Shown here: piece by piece, positions 47,511-56,607 of the stretch
How the letters are laid out: each line of letters opens with the position of its first letter
How positions within the stretch are numbered: the stretch's first letter is position 1
Program-made: the position numbers and the translations under genes
Notes under the pieces: generated by a model
Database searches by the model: none
Told to the model about the DNA's origin: nothing
What the model saw: the letters and a program-made list of their open reading frames with translations, nothing else
Source of the DNA: Fennellomyces sp. T-0311
Taxonomy: Eukaryota; Mucoromycota; Mucoromycetes; Mucorales; Lichtheimiaceae
Direction of reading: 5' to 3'
Assembly (NCBI GenBank): GCA_025266875.1
Contig: JALLLT010000029.1
Coordinates: 434,001-498,000 of the forward strand
Length of the DNA: 64,000 bases

Positions 47511-49173
47511 TTGCCTAAATTGTTTGTAAGCCAAGGCCAAGAGCAGGGAGGTTTTGAGCACAAAAGCAGGATGCGAAAGCGAAACGCAAGTTCAAAGCGT
47601 CCCAAATCTCAGAGGTTGTGATTTGGGGAGGCGCACGAATTAGTGGAAGGGCTTGAATCCAAAAGGTGGTCTTGAGGGGGCAGTCGATCAGGAGATGGCA
47701 GATGGTTTCGACCTCGATGTGGCAGAGTAGGCACAGATCCGTCGGATGTTTGACGGTCATGATGTGGTGCAAATAGGTTTTGATGGATATACAGTTCAGA
47801 AGGGGGCGCCACCACGTAGTGCAAATACCGTGCGATGTTTGGGTTTGCCAGAAACGTTTTCATAGTTTTGGTGTGAGAGCTGTAGCCATGACTGCGGGTG
47901 TAGAAGGACCGGTTGGAAACTCATGCCAATACTGACATAGCTGTCCTAGTTCGGCATGTAGCACATTGTCCGGCTTCAGTGAAGGTACTCGCGCTGGTCG
48001 ATGAGTAGAATGCAATACAGGAAGATGCCAGTGAGTCATTAGGACCTGGCACTTGAGCGGCGTAAGTAGTGCTTGTTGCAGCATATATCGTTCCAAGACA
48101 GAGTGAAGTCGAAATGGGGTCATGACCAAGGTGGTACGAATTGTGGCGATAGTTAATGGGGTATAGACATGAGAGGTTGGAATGAGTCTCATGGCTGTCG
48201 GACACCATTGGTATAGATCAGGTACTAGAAACGTCGGTGAAATCTTCAGCACAGGATCGTTGGGGTAGCCAGATTGCAAGCAACTCTGTAGTGGTAGATT
48301 CAATAAAGCACAGAGTGGAATGTTATTGGATAACGTGAAGGCTGGAAGTTTCTGAACCAAATTGATAAGATGTGCTAAATGTGGAAGTTTCAGAAAAAGT
48401 GATTCGAACTGCTTGTCGCATGTGAGCAAAGATAGTGCAGAGGGTTGACCAGTGTATATTATTATGAGCTGGGTGAGATGTCCGGCAATGAAATGTGTGT
48501 GGGAAGCTTGGTAATGTTATGTGAACATACGTTGGATATAGATCAGATGCAGCGCTGAGTATTGAGCTTCTAGATTGACTATGGCGAGACCGCCCTGACG
48601 TTTGGGTGCGCATACGTGCTGTCATCAAGGAAACGGGAAAAATGGTAGCAGATACTGATGAACGAGTCCGTTGCATTTTTTAAGCCAGTTCATAGAGACG
48701 ATGCACACCCTCAAAACATGCCACAGACGTGCCAGTAGCAAGGAATTGATGACTATTGATTTGCCAAGTACTGATAATCGACGTTGCTGCAGTGTTTTGA
48801 TCTGTCACTCAACTTTGGTGTAGACGCTGTCTAAGAAAGATTGTAGCTGCGAGGGAGTGCTGTATAGTGGGTATCCAAGATATGTTGCCGCCGCAGGTGA
48901 GGATTGGTCACACCAAGTTATCCTTAAAGGATCCAGTATCTCCCGCCATTCCAAATGGTGACTGCCAGAAAGAGAAATCACAGTGGTTTTGTTGAGGTTG
49001 ACATGCCCGTTGGAGGCGTCACGATATACCTGAAGATGTGTAAGTAGTCGTAACCATTTCTGAGGGTGGTCGAAGAAGAAGACAAGCAAGTCATCGGCGT
49101 AGGTTAACAGGTTGATTGGTGGGCTAGAAGTAGTAATAGTGCCTGAGCGTAAGTGAGTACGTTGGTTCCAACG

Positions 49174-49518
49174 TGTGGTGTCCAAGGACTAAGTCTGATA
49201 AAGAAGTCCAAATCGAGAATACGTCACCTACGTGTTACCAAATTTGTTAGCGTCGATCTGTCAATACTCTGTTACTTCGATCATACTAAAAGACACTAAA
49301 AGACACTAAGAGACACTAAGAAGTACTAAGAGGTACTAAGAGAAAGACTAAGAGAATTTATGATGCAAATCTGTCATATGAATCGAAGGAAGCGATCGAG
49401 TATAAAAGAACCAGCGTAATAATAGAAAGCAAGTTGTTCTGATTTTCAGAAATAAATCTGTGTCTCAAAGGATTCGTCTTTATTGCCTCACCTTACTATT
49501 TATCAACCCCACAACACA
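49174..49518 (+). repeat. Solo LTR (family 2) inside LINE copy 3
   Basis: A 345-bp unit, TGTGGTGTCCAAGGAC...CCCCACAACACA, with TATAAAAG near 49400 and AATAAA near 49452. CAACG flanks it at 49169-49173 and 49519-49523. It holds a short array of GA(C/A)ACTAA-like units at 49287-49352. Excision would restore the LINE frame PPRRWNQRTH. Confidence 0.9.
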
Positions 49519-49699
49519 CAACGTCGTGGAGGAAGGGGTGCCAGCAGTGAGTCAATTAATAGAGGATCAGAGAGAAGGGTGCGGAGAAGGGGTTCACAGG
49601 CAATATTAAATAAAAGTGGGAAGATAGCATCACCTTGGCATAAACCACAACGTTGTTTGACCGGCTTAGAGAGCCAGTCATTGATAGAAAGAGAAATGG

Positions 49700-50078
49700 T
49701 GTCATATTCCCGACATACATCATCATCCATAGTTACATGCTTATTCTTAGTCCTTAATTATATCCAGTCATTACGACATCAACAACCGTACAGTTATCGA
49801 TTGCCCTATTTGCTCTTATGTGCAACCTTGATTCAGCTTTACCGATCATGTAAGTCAACTCCATTAACTTGGTCTCAGATCTTTGGTGTCTTCGACAATA
49901 TGGCACGACCATATGAGACTCGGTGATAACATAGATCTATGAGACTATTACACAGAGCATTAGCCTTCTCTGTTCCGACTCATCATCAGTATAAATAGAA
50001 AGCAGCTTTCTTCAATAAAACGTAAGCTTATTTCTGGTCTCGTCATTCGAAAGCCTTTTCCCGTTAAGCGATACCACA
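49700..50078 (+). repeat. Solo LTR E (family 3) inside LINE copy 3
   Basis: A 379-bp unit beginning TGTCATATTCCCGAC and ending AAGCGATACCACA, with TATAAATAG near 49990 and AATAAAACG near 50015. AATGG flanks it at 49695-49699 and 50079-50083. Excision restores the LINE frame STSISLSINDW. Confidence 0.88.
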
Positions 50079-50190
50079 AATGGAAGTAGAGAAAAAAAGG
50101 TGCAAAATGGAATCGATAAAGGGAAGAGGGAAGCCAAACTGTGCCATTGTTTGTCATAAATACTCTGGACGCACATGATCGTACTGAAGT

Positions 50191-50794
50191 GTTTGGTGTG
50201 TTTGGGTGTGTGTATGGACGAAGTAATTCATGAGACTCTTTAGAGAAGAGATTTATTCCGGAAAAGAGAGAGAGAAACACAAATTGAAAATAGACTATTC
50301 TTAAGCTACCGCATGTTACACCAGATACAACTCATTTGTCTTCAGATACCACTGGATACGACATGACTCTCTCCCAGGCTTGACGCCGGTATGTAACAGT
50401 GCAGACCACAGGATACTTACAATCGTGTACGTTGCTGTGAGTCGGACAATGGGTGCTCACACCAGTGCAATTAAATTTTTTTTTAGCCTTTTGCCATAAT
50501 ACGCTTTTTGGCAACTACCTTTTTCCGTAATACGCTTTTTGGTAATCTAAAGTGCTGCCACCGTACTACTGCAAATACTTACCTCTCTACGCTGTGTACA
50601 CTTGAAGTCACTTTAGTATCTCAATATGGGTAGCGACAGCGAAAAACCCGGGTGTTGACCAGGGTTTTCTACCTCCTTATGGCCATTTTTGACATTGCTA
50701 AAGTGTCCCATACCCATTTTGATCATCTCAATAAACAGTTTTGCCTACACAGTTGACTATTGCTTTATCTTTATCCTGAAAGTACATTTTGACA
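50191..50794. other. Junction DNA between LINE copy 3 and the Harbinger element
   Basis: No gene. The part 50191-50340 has minus-strand AATAAA and a CACACACCC end that suggest part of another LTR, but I could not fix both ends. Near 50487-50545 the unit (T/C)CGTAATACGCTTTTTGG occurs twice. The left end of the Harbinger element must lie here; I did not find its inverted repeat. Confidence 0.4.
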
Positions 50795-51976
50795 ATGCCT
50801 CCCCGACGAAATAACCATGTTCCAGGCACAGGAGTATTCAGTCTTAATGAAACCGGTGCAACTACAAGAAGTCCAGCACCTAATAGCGATCCAAACATCA
50901 CTTGGCCCGAAGAAGCAGTTGGCATTCTTTTGCAATTGCTGGGTACACATTACGATCGCCTGCAGGATCACCAAGATCCAAACGTCCGAAACCGAATCTG
51001 GGGCGACATTTTGGAGCAACTGAAGGAAAGAATATGCACTGATTATCAGCAATTAGAGAATCCTCCCTTCGACGTTGCTGGCTTTCTTGGGCGCGTTAAT
51101 CTTTCACGCGTCCAAGACAAGTGGAAAAGCTTTGCAAAAAAATACAAAGATGAAAGGAATCGTGTAGGTGCAAGTGGTATAGGTGGCACCCATCCGATGA
51201 TTGACTGGGTGTATTACAATACAGTCGGTCAGATATTGAAAAATGATGTGGCCACGCATCCTCATATCGTGATTGAAACTATAAATATCAATCATACTGG
51301 AGACATGACCGTGTACTTGCGCCGAGAGGAAGAGCAGCAGCAGCAAGGTGAGAGTGCTGGAGAAGAGGACAGTGAAGGTGAAGACCACGAGACGCCAATG
51401 CAAAGGCCGACATCACCAACACCTACTCCTGCGCCTACACCTACTGCAGCTCCCACACCCACACCCACATTCACTCCTACTCCTACACCTACACCTACTC
51501 CCGCTCCCGCATCCACTTCCACTCCTACCCCGGCCCCTGCACCCATACAAACACCTACGGCAACACGTACCTGTGATTCCTGCATTACACTATCCGCGCG
51601 CCCTGGAATTGGCCGTGGTCGCTGAACATTGCTGGACGTTGAAGAGGTACAACGCGTGCTCGAAAGTAACATTACCAATTTCGAGCAAATGGTTGAAAGG
51701 GTGAACTTCGACCTCTTGTTACGAATGCGCGAAGATCCTGATTTGGATCAGATGGAATGACGATCCGATCTGTTTGAATTTGAGCAGAGAGTTGCTCAGC
51801 GTCGTCGACTGGAGAATGATGACCAGGAACGCCGGCACGTCGCGCTTATAAGAAGAGTTGACGAGCTCACCAGGACGAACCAATCGCTCTTGAATTTAAT
51901 CAATGGGCGACTTACCAACCCTGGTGCTGATAGTAATGCCGAATCATCCCATCATGGTGATGCAAATGATGAATAA
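50795..51976 (+). pseudogene. MADF/Myb-like protein of a PIF/Harbinger element, two in-frame stops
   Basis: Second protein of PIF/Harbinger transposons, which binds the transposase and DNA. The ATG at 50795 (MPPRRNNHVPG) opens a frame of 394 codons. Residues ~28-115 form a Myb/SANT-like trihelix (ITWPEEAVGILLQLLGTHYD, FLGRVNLSRVQDKWKSFAKKY). A long Thr/Pro repeat follows (51400-51560). In-frame TGA codons stand at 51623-51625 and 51758-51760; both could be CGA (Arg) with one C-to-T change. After them the same frame continues to a coiled coil (LENDDQERRHVALIRRVDEL) and TAA at 51974. It converges on the transposase gene, the usual layout for such elements. A host trihelix gene is the alternative, less likely in this place. 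Confidence 0.7.
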
Positions 51977-52720
51977 AAGTAGTGTTATTAGCCATTAAAA
52001 ATACTCTAGATATAATCATAAGTGGTATTACTGACTTTCGCTCTTTAACCTGCTATCTAGCTTGTGGTATCAGCTGCTCCAAAAGAGCTTGTTGAAGTGC
52101 ACGACCATCGGCTCTTAGCTGGTTTTGCTGTCTTCTTGCTTCTTGAGAGGAAAAGACAGAGAAGCGTTCAGATCGATCTGCTGGTAAACTTACAATTACA
52201 GCATCACCGCCTGAACCATGGCGATCATCATCGGCTTCAAACTGCTCATATACAGCTTCTACGTCACTGTGCGTAGGTGTCGACTCTTCCTCTTCAACAT
52301 CGTTGGCATCGATACATATATTATGTAGGACGCAGCAAGCAAGAATGGTCCTAGCCATACGTTCTTCATCGAGCATATAAAGGTGCTTCCACAAGGTATA
52401 CCAGCGAGAAACCAAAGCACCGAACGCGTGTTCAATCTTACCTCTTGTTTCCGAGAAGATCGTGTTGAACTGTTTGTGAAGAGCATTCGTCGAGTTCTGC
52501 GGAAAAGGTGTCAGGACCGTAGGCATTAAAGGAAATGTAGCATCTAGTAGCATTCAACAATCAACTTCATCGTGAACTATTACATTTTTAAATCAACTAA
52601 CCTGCGATGATGTATGTACCGTCCATGCACATGCTTTCTGGCATGTTGATCAAGTTCTGATATAATGCACTGGACGTAAATGCTCGTGCATCGTGTACAG
52701 GTCCTACAGAATACAGCACT

Positions 52721-54207
52721 TACAGGATTTTGCACGTAATACCGCCGATGGCGGTGGTATTTTATATACTTTGGCAGTGAATTTTTGCAACTTCGGCAGG
52801 TAGATTTTATAGGTTTGGGAGAGACAATTTTTCGTGATCGGGCGGGGTTATTCACCTTTGGGCTGCTGGATTATTCACTTGTGGGCATCGAGTTTTTCGT
52901 TTTTGAAATGCATCTGTGGGCGAACCGTTTTCCATATACAAACGCCACTTTTTGATCTTTGATCCCACATGTTATTCACATTTGATGGCGTGTGTCATTC
53001 ACATTAAACAATGTGCATTATTCAATCTCGGTGCATAAGCTATTCATCACTAAGCGCTGCAGTTCACCACTGGAATCTCGGTTTTTCGCCTGTCACTAAC
53101 CAAACGTTGCCGATGGCTAGTACTATAATTCACATCTAGAACAAGCACTTTCTGTTTCTCAGGCGAAATTGCACTCGTGGTATTCCGAGAGAGAGGGTAG
53201 TGGCCTCGTAGACTAAAATATATGTGATACATGCTGCGGATAGAGTGTATTTCTTTTACGGACGTTTTCTTTTGGCTTATCATGGGACGTGTTAGGCTTG
53301 TCCAAGCTAAAAAAACCTTTAGCTACCAAGAAGCGCGTATCAAAGCTAGTTCCATCTCCTGTATCGCAAGAGCTGAAAGAGACTTTAAGAGGCCTAAAAT
53401 CGTTAACGGATGGAGTCACTTGCTTACAAAAAGAGTAGACGATATAAGTGTCTTAAGAGCGCAATTAAGGCTTCTTCGTCTCCATCTTCACCTAGAGTCT
53501 ACAAACTCTAAACAGTGTGATAGCAAGAAAGACATAAAAGTGCCTAACTCCCAATCGTGCCCGATCAGCCACGGCGAATGGAAAGAACTACTCTGGACAA
53601 CTGAGTCTTTCACATAGGTCACCATTTTGCTTAGCAACTTCGCTCCCAGATTACCCCTTAGCTGTTAACTAGTAAATACTACTGGAATTTTCCTCTTAAC
53701 TCGCCCCAGTAACCATGCGTAGAGGTACTACCCTCTCTCTCGGAACACGACGAGTGCAACTTCACCTGAGAAACAGAAAGTGCTTGTTCTAGATGTGAAT
53801 TATAGTACTAGCCATCGGCAACATTTGGTTAGCGACGGGCGAAAAACCGAGATTCCAGTAGTGAACTGCAGCGCTTAGTGATGAATAGCTTATGCACCGA
53901 GATTGAATAATGCACATTGTTTAATGTGAATAACACACGCCATCAAATGTGAATAACATGTGGGATCAAAGATCAAAAAGTGGCGTTTGTATATGGAAAA
54001 CGGTTCGCCCACAGATGCATTTCAAAAACGAAAAACTCGATGCCCACAAGTGAATAATCCAGCAGCCCAAAGGTGAATAACCCCGCCCGATCACGAAAAA
54101 TTGTCTCTCCCAAACCTATAAAATCTACCTGCCGAAGTTGCAAAAATTCACTGCCAAAGTATATAAAATACCACCGCCATCGGCGGTATTACGTGCAAAA
54201 TCCTGTA
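52721..54207. mobile_element. Element with 481-bp terminal inverted repeats, inserted in the Harbinger intron
   Basis: Arms 52721-53201 and 53727-54207 are reverse complements with scattered, mostly transition, mismatches. The termini read CAGGATTTTGCACGTAATAC inward and can be flanked by TA on both sides, a TA target duplication. A 525-bp core holds a 128-codon frame. The whole element lies within an intron of the Harbinger transposase, between its GTACGT donor and CTGTAG acceptor. Long arms resemble Foldback or some MULE elements, but TA duplication points to the Tc1/mariner side. I cannot place the superfamily. Confidence 0.87.
53231..53617 (+). CDS. Unknown 128-aa ORF in the core of the long-TIR element
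   Basis: I do not recognise this ORF. It fills most of the unique core between the two 481-bp arms. The start may be the ATG at 53231 or the one at 53282 (MGRVRLVQAKK), giving 128 or 111 aa. The sequence is basic and helical in the middle (YQEARIKASSISCIARAERD, VDDISVLRAQLRLLRLHLHL), which could suit DNA binding. The end is SHGEWKELLWTTESFT. It lacks the acidic triad spacing of a DDE transposase and is far too short for one. It may be a cargo or remnant gene of a non-autonomous element. Whether it is expressed cannot be judged from sequence. Confidence 0.4.
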   Translation: MLRIECISFTDVFFWLIMGRVRLVQAKKTFSYQEARIKASSISCIARAERDFKRPKIVNGWSHLLTKRVDDISVLRAQLRLLRLHLHLESTNSKQCDSKKDIKVPNSQSCPISHGEWKELLWTTESFT

Positions 54208-54500
54208 TTACATCACCTATTGATATATTGTATAATACGTACCAGATTCGCTAGTTCTAACATAAGTGAAGCGCTTTTGGTAGTCGCAGACAGCAAGCAA
54301 CAAAAGAGACGCATTGTTTTTGCGATCCACAAATCTGTTTCCGTGTTCTTTTGGCTTTTGGATAACTACCAACTTGCCATCCATAGCACCTATCACACGT
54401 GGAAGACGCCGCGATTGTGGGCCACCTAAGCTCTCGAAACCCTGGGCAATAGCTGTTGTGCGTTCACTGTCGTTAAATGGCCAGTTGATGAATTGCGGAG

Positions 54501-54552
54501 CGATTCGTGTCATTTCTTTGACAAAACGATTCGTGTCATTTCTTTGACAAAA
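54501..54552. repeat. 26-bp tandem duplication in the Harbinger transposase
   Basis: Two exact 26-bp units (54501-54526 and 54527-54552), beginning CGATTCGTGTCATTTCTTTG. Because 26 is not a multiple of three, the second unit shifts the transposase frame. With one unit the frame reads through FVKEMTRIAPQFINW. Confidence 0.93.
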
Positions 54553-55148
54553 CGATTGGTGAATTTGTTGACAAATCCATCAGTGATACCCAGCATGTTT
54601 TTCAAGAGACAGAAGCCAAAGAGTGCATTGGCAAACCGCCAAAGCACGACAGCTACTTGCACCTCCGTGGGATAACCACCACGACTAGCGCTGACCGCAT
54701 ACTCTGGACAGAGTGACAGTACATTCACTAGTCGTTCAAACGCTGCAAGGGTAATACGATAGTGGGTCTTGAACCTATCGTTTTCTGGAGTATTGATGTT
54801 GTCATTTAAGCTTGGATGGCGAACAGTCCACCAAGTATATGTCTGATAAGTTCGTTGACGTGGTCGACGAACTGAAACTGCTGTCATGAAAACGGGGGAC
54901 GCGCGGAAAATCTCATAGAAAATATCTTGATAAACGATTCTCATCGCAAGAGATGACTGCATGGCAATGTTCACGATGCATTCGAACGAAATGCTTTCAA
55001 ATTCGAGATATTGGTAAGCGAGTGCCGTAAGAACTACATTGTCTTCTTCATCGATTTGCTCCAAGCAACTATTATTTCTCTCATCCTCGGCGATCAAGAG
55101 TTCAATCATTATGTTGTTCACTTGAATTTGAGTGGTGTAAAAGATCAT

Positions 55149-55808
55149 CGTGTCATCGAGGATTGTTATTGTAAAAGTGTCAGGATAAACTGTAGGCCGA
55201 GGCCTGTGGAGGGTACACACCCGGAGGTGTGAGAATATAAAATAGGCAAGTCCATGTACCTCAGTAAAGTATGATTGGCTAACACCTGCAGATAGTTGGG
55301 AGAGCGTACTGGGAATCGTCCGAATTTCAGAGGGAGAGACAGTTTTTTGGGAGAGACTGTTACAAACATTCTCTATTTGGAAAGAATGGTAGCACAGAGT
55401 TCGAGAGTTTTGCTAAGTCTATTATCACGAGCTTTAGGATCCATATGAGCGTTAGAAACATATTTTAATCAATATAAAATGAAATAATATGGGAGCATAA
55501 GTGATAAGAATATATATATGGTGGACGTGAGAGCTCATGTATTCTATGCCACATCAGTCATATAAATGCTACATAAGCTGGTTTGGAGCAGATACCAGAG
55601 TGAGCCGAACTTGCTAATGTTGACGACGTAATTCCCAATCATTGAGCAGCAAGGCTGTAGATCTACCACTTCGTCCAGATCCAAGCTACACTTGTCAACG
55701 GGTTTCTATAATTTCACAGATGAGCCACCCTCTGATTTTGATTTCCGACAGTATACAACTAAGATTTTTTTATGAAAGCAACAGATTGCTCACTCTTTAC
55801 TCTTTACT
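55149..55808. other. Junction between Harbinger element and MULE gene
   Basis: Non-coding. GGGAGAG recurs three times at 55297-55362 next to a T-tract, recalling TTTGGGAGAGACAATTTTT in the 481-bp arms. AT-rich DNA with TATATATATGG follows at 55509-55521. The ends of both flanking elements must lie here but were not resolved. The frame at 55642-55965 is a shadow of the MULE start. Confidence 0.4.
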
Positions 55809-56372
55809 ATGGAAACACCAGAACTACTCATGTGCTCAGGCTGCAGATGCTATCGTCCTGTCGAGCTTTTCAGGGGAAATTCTGAGAGCTACAGTACTTG
55901 TTCCGTTTGCCGTTGCAGACAAAGCCAGGTGGGGCGTGGTGCTTCTGATTTTGCGACAACATTAGATGAAGTGCTTGATTTCATTCCATCGCCCACAGAA
56001 GGTATGAAGAATTGTAACGAAAGAGACTTTACTGATATCCGAGCAAATGCTTTAGAAGGTGTATTTTATGTATATGACGGCGACGTATTGATTGAAGGAG
56101 CCATGGCAGAACTGGATGACGATCGCGCTCTTATTCTGTATATCATCAGTCGAATCGAGGCATGCGATGGTTACAGGTACTACCTAAAGTACGTAACCAG
56201 CCCGAGGAAACGACGCACGACCGCGTTTAAGTACGTCTGCTGCCAAGACACTGCTGTGCAGCGTCAAGTACCTGACGATCAGCGAAATCACCTGATTTAC
56301 CAAATGGAAACTTATTCCTGTGGCGGTCAAATCTCGGGATACATCGACCGGGACAATGGGTACGTATATGTG

Positions 56373-56575
56373 TGTGGTAACGTGAACAAGAAAAGTAAGA
56401 GACTCAGTAAGGTACTGTGAGAATCTGATATATCTTTATTTTGGTAGGAAGTTCACGTCTATTTATACTTTTGACGAGACACTGGTAATTGTAAACCCGT
56501 GCTGCGCACTGATTGATGATTGATAAGCATTTTATCGATGGAGTATCGTCGTACAAGTTCGACTTGGATACCACA
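56373..56575 (-). repeat. 3' LTR of the chromovirus
   Basis: 203 bp, TGTGGTAACG...TTGGATACCACA on the plus strand. In minus sense it carries TATAAATAG and AATAAAG, and ends ...TTACCACA. Identical to 61684-61886. The polypurine tract abuts its right side. Confidence 0.97.
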
Positions 56576-56587
56576 TCACCCCCTTCC
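56576..56587 (-). other. Polypurine tract of the chromovirus
   Basis: GGAAGGGGGTGA in minus sense, directly before the 3' LTR, where plus-strand DNA synthesis is primed in LTR retrotransposons. Confidence 0.8.
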
Positions 56588-56607
56588 AGGCTCTTTGCCG
56601 GTTGATT

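Larger units (their letters stand above)
47515..50190 (-). mobile_element. Degenerate LINE (copy 3), cut by two solo LTRs
   Basis: Minus-strand LINE fragment. Near 50150 the frame has the YDHVRPEYL motif (KAYDRVHP type) followed by a stop. After LTR E comes SLSINDWLSKPVKQ and GLCQGDAIFPLLFNIACEPLL, then after the LTR at 49174 comes LLTYADDLLVFFFD (intact YADD). The C-terminal part continues down to 47515 with frameshifts and a zinc-binding LCLLCHIEVETICHLLIDCP motif. The 5' part, including any endonuclease, is missing beyond about 50190. Removing the two LTRs restores the local frame exactly on both sides, which dates the LTR insertions after the LINE. The element is inactive. Confidence 0.86.
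52053..55148 (-). pseudogene. PIF/Harbinger DDE transposase, interrupted and frameshifted
   Basis: Transposase of the DDE_Tnp_4 family on the minus strand. From about 55148 the N-terminal part (IVYQDIFYEIFRASPVF, HYRITLAAFERLVNVLS, VAVVLWRFANALFGF) leads to the catalytic core. That core holds VIGAMDGKLVVI (first Asp, about 54390), SG-PVHDARAF (second Asp, spanning an intron) and KIEHAFGALVSRW (Glu, about 52440). The intron 54242-52704 is 1,539 nt long because a long-TIR element is inserted in it. A second intron is 52608-52552. The 26-bp tandem duplication at 54501-54552 shifts the frame after VKEMTRI. So all three catalytic residues survive but the protein cannot be made in one piece. With the MADF-like ORF it forms one two-gene element. 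Confidence 0.85.

Noticed and set aside
49287..49352. Array of GACACTAA-like units as a CRISPR or satellite
   Set aside because: Units are 8-10 bp, vary, and lie within a defined solo LTR; it is an internal repeat of that LTR.
50191..50340. A further solo LTR next to LINE copy 3
   Set aside because: AATAAA and a CACACACCC end are suggestive, but I could not find a matching second end or a target duplication.
51292..51678. 128-aa minus-strand frame rich in Gly/Val/Ala
   Set aside because: It is the antisense of the Thr/Pro-rich repeat of the MADF-like ORF; the pattern follows from the repeat alone.
50480..55600. Terminal inverted repeats of the PIF/Harbinger element
   Set aside because: Compared both flanks by eye; only short matches such as GTGTAC were found, so no ends are claimed.
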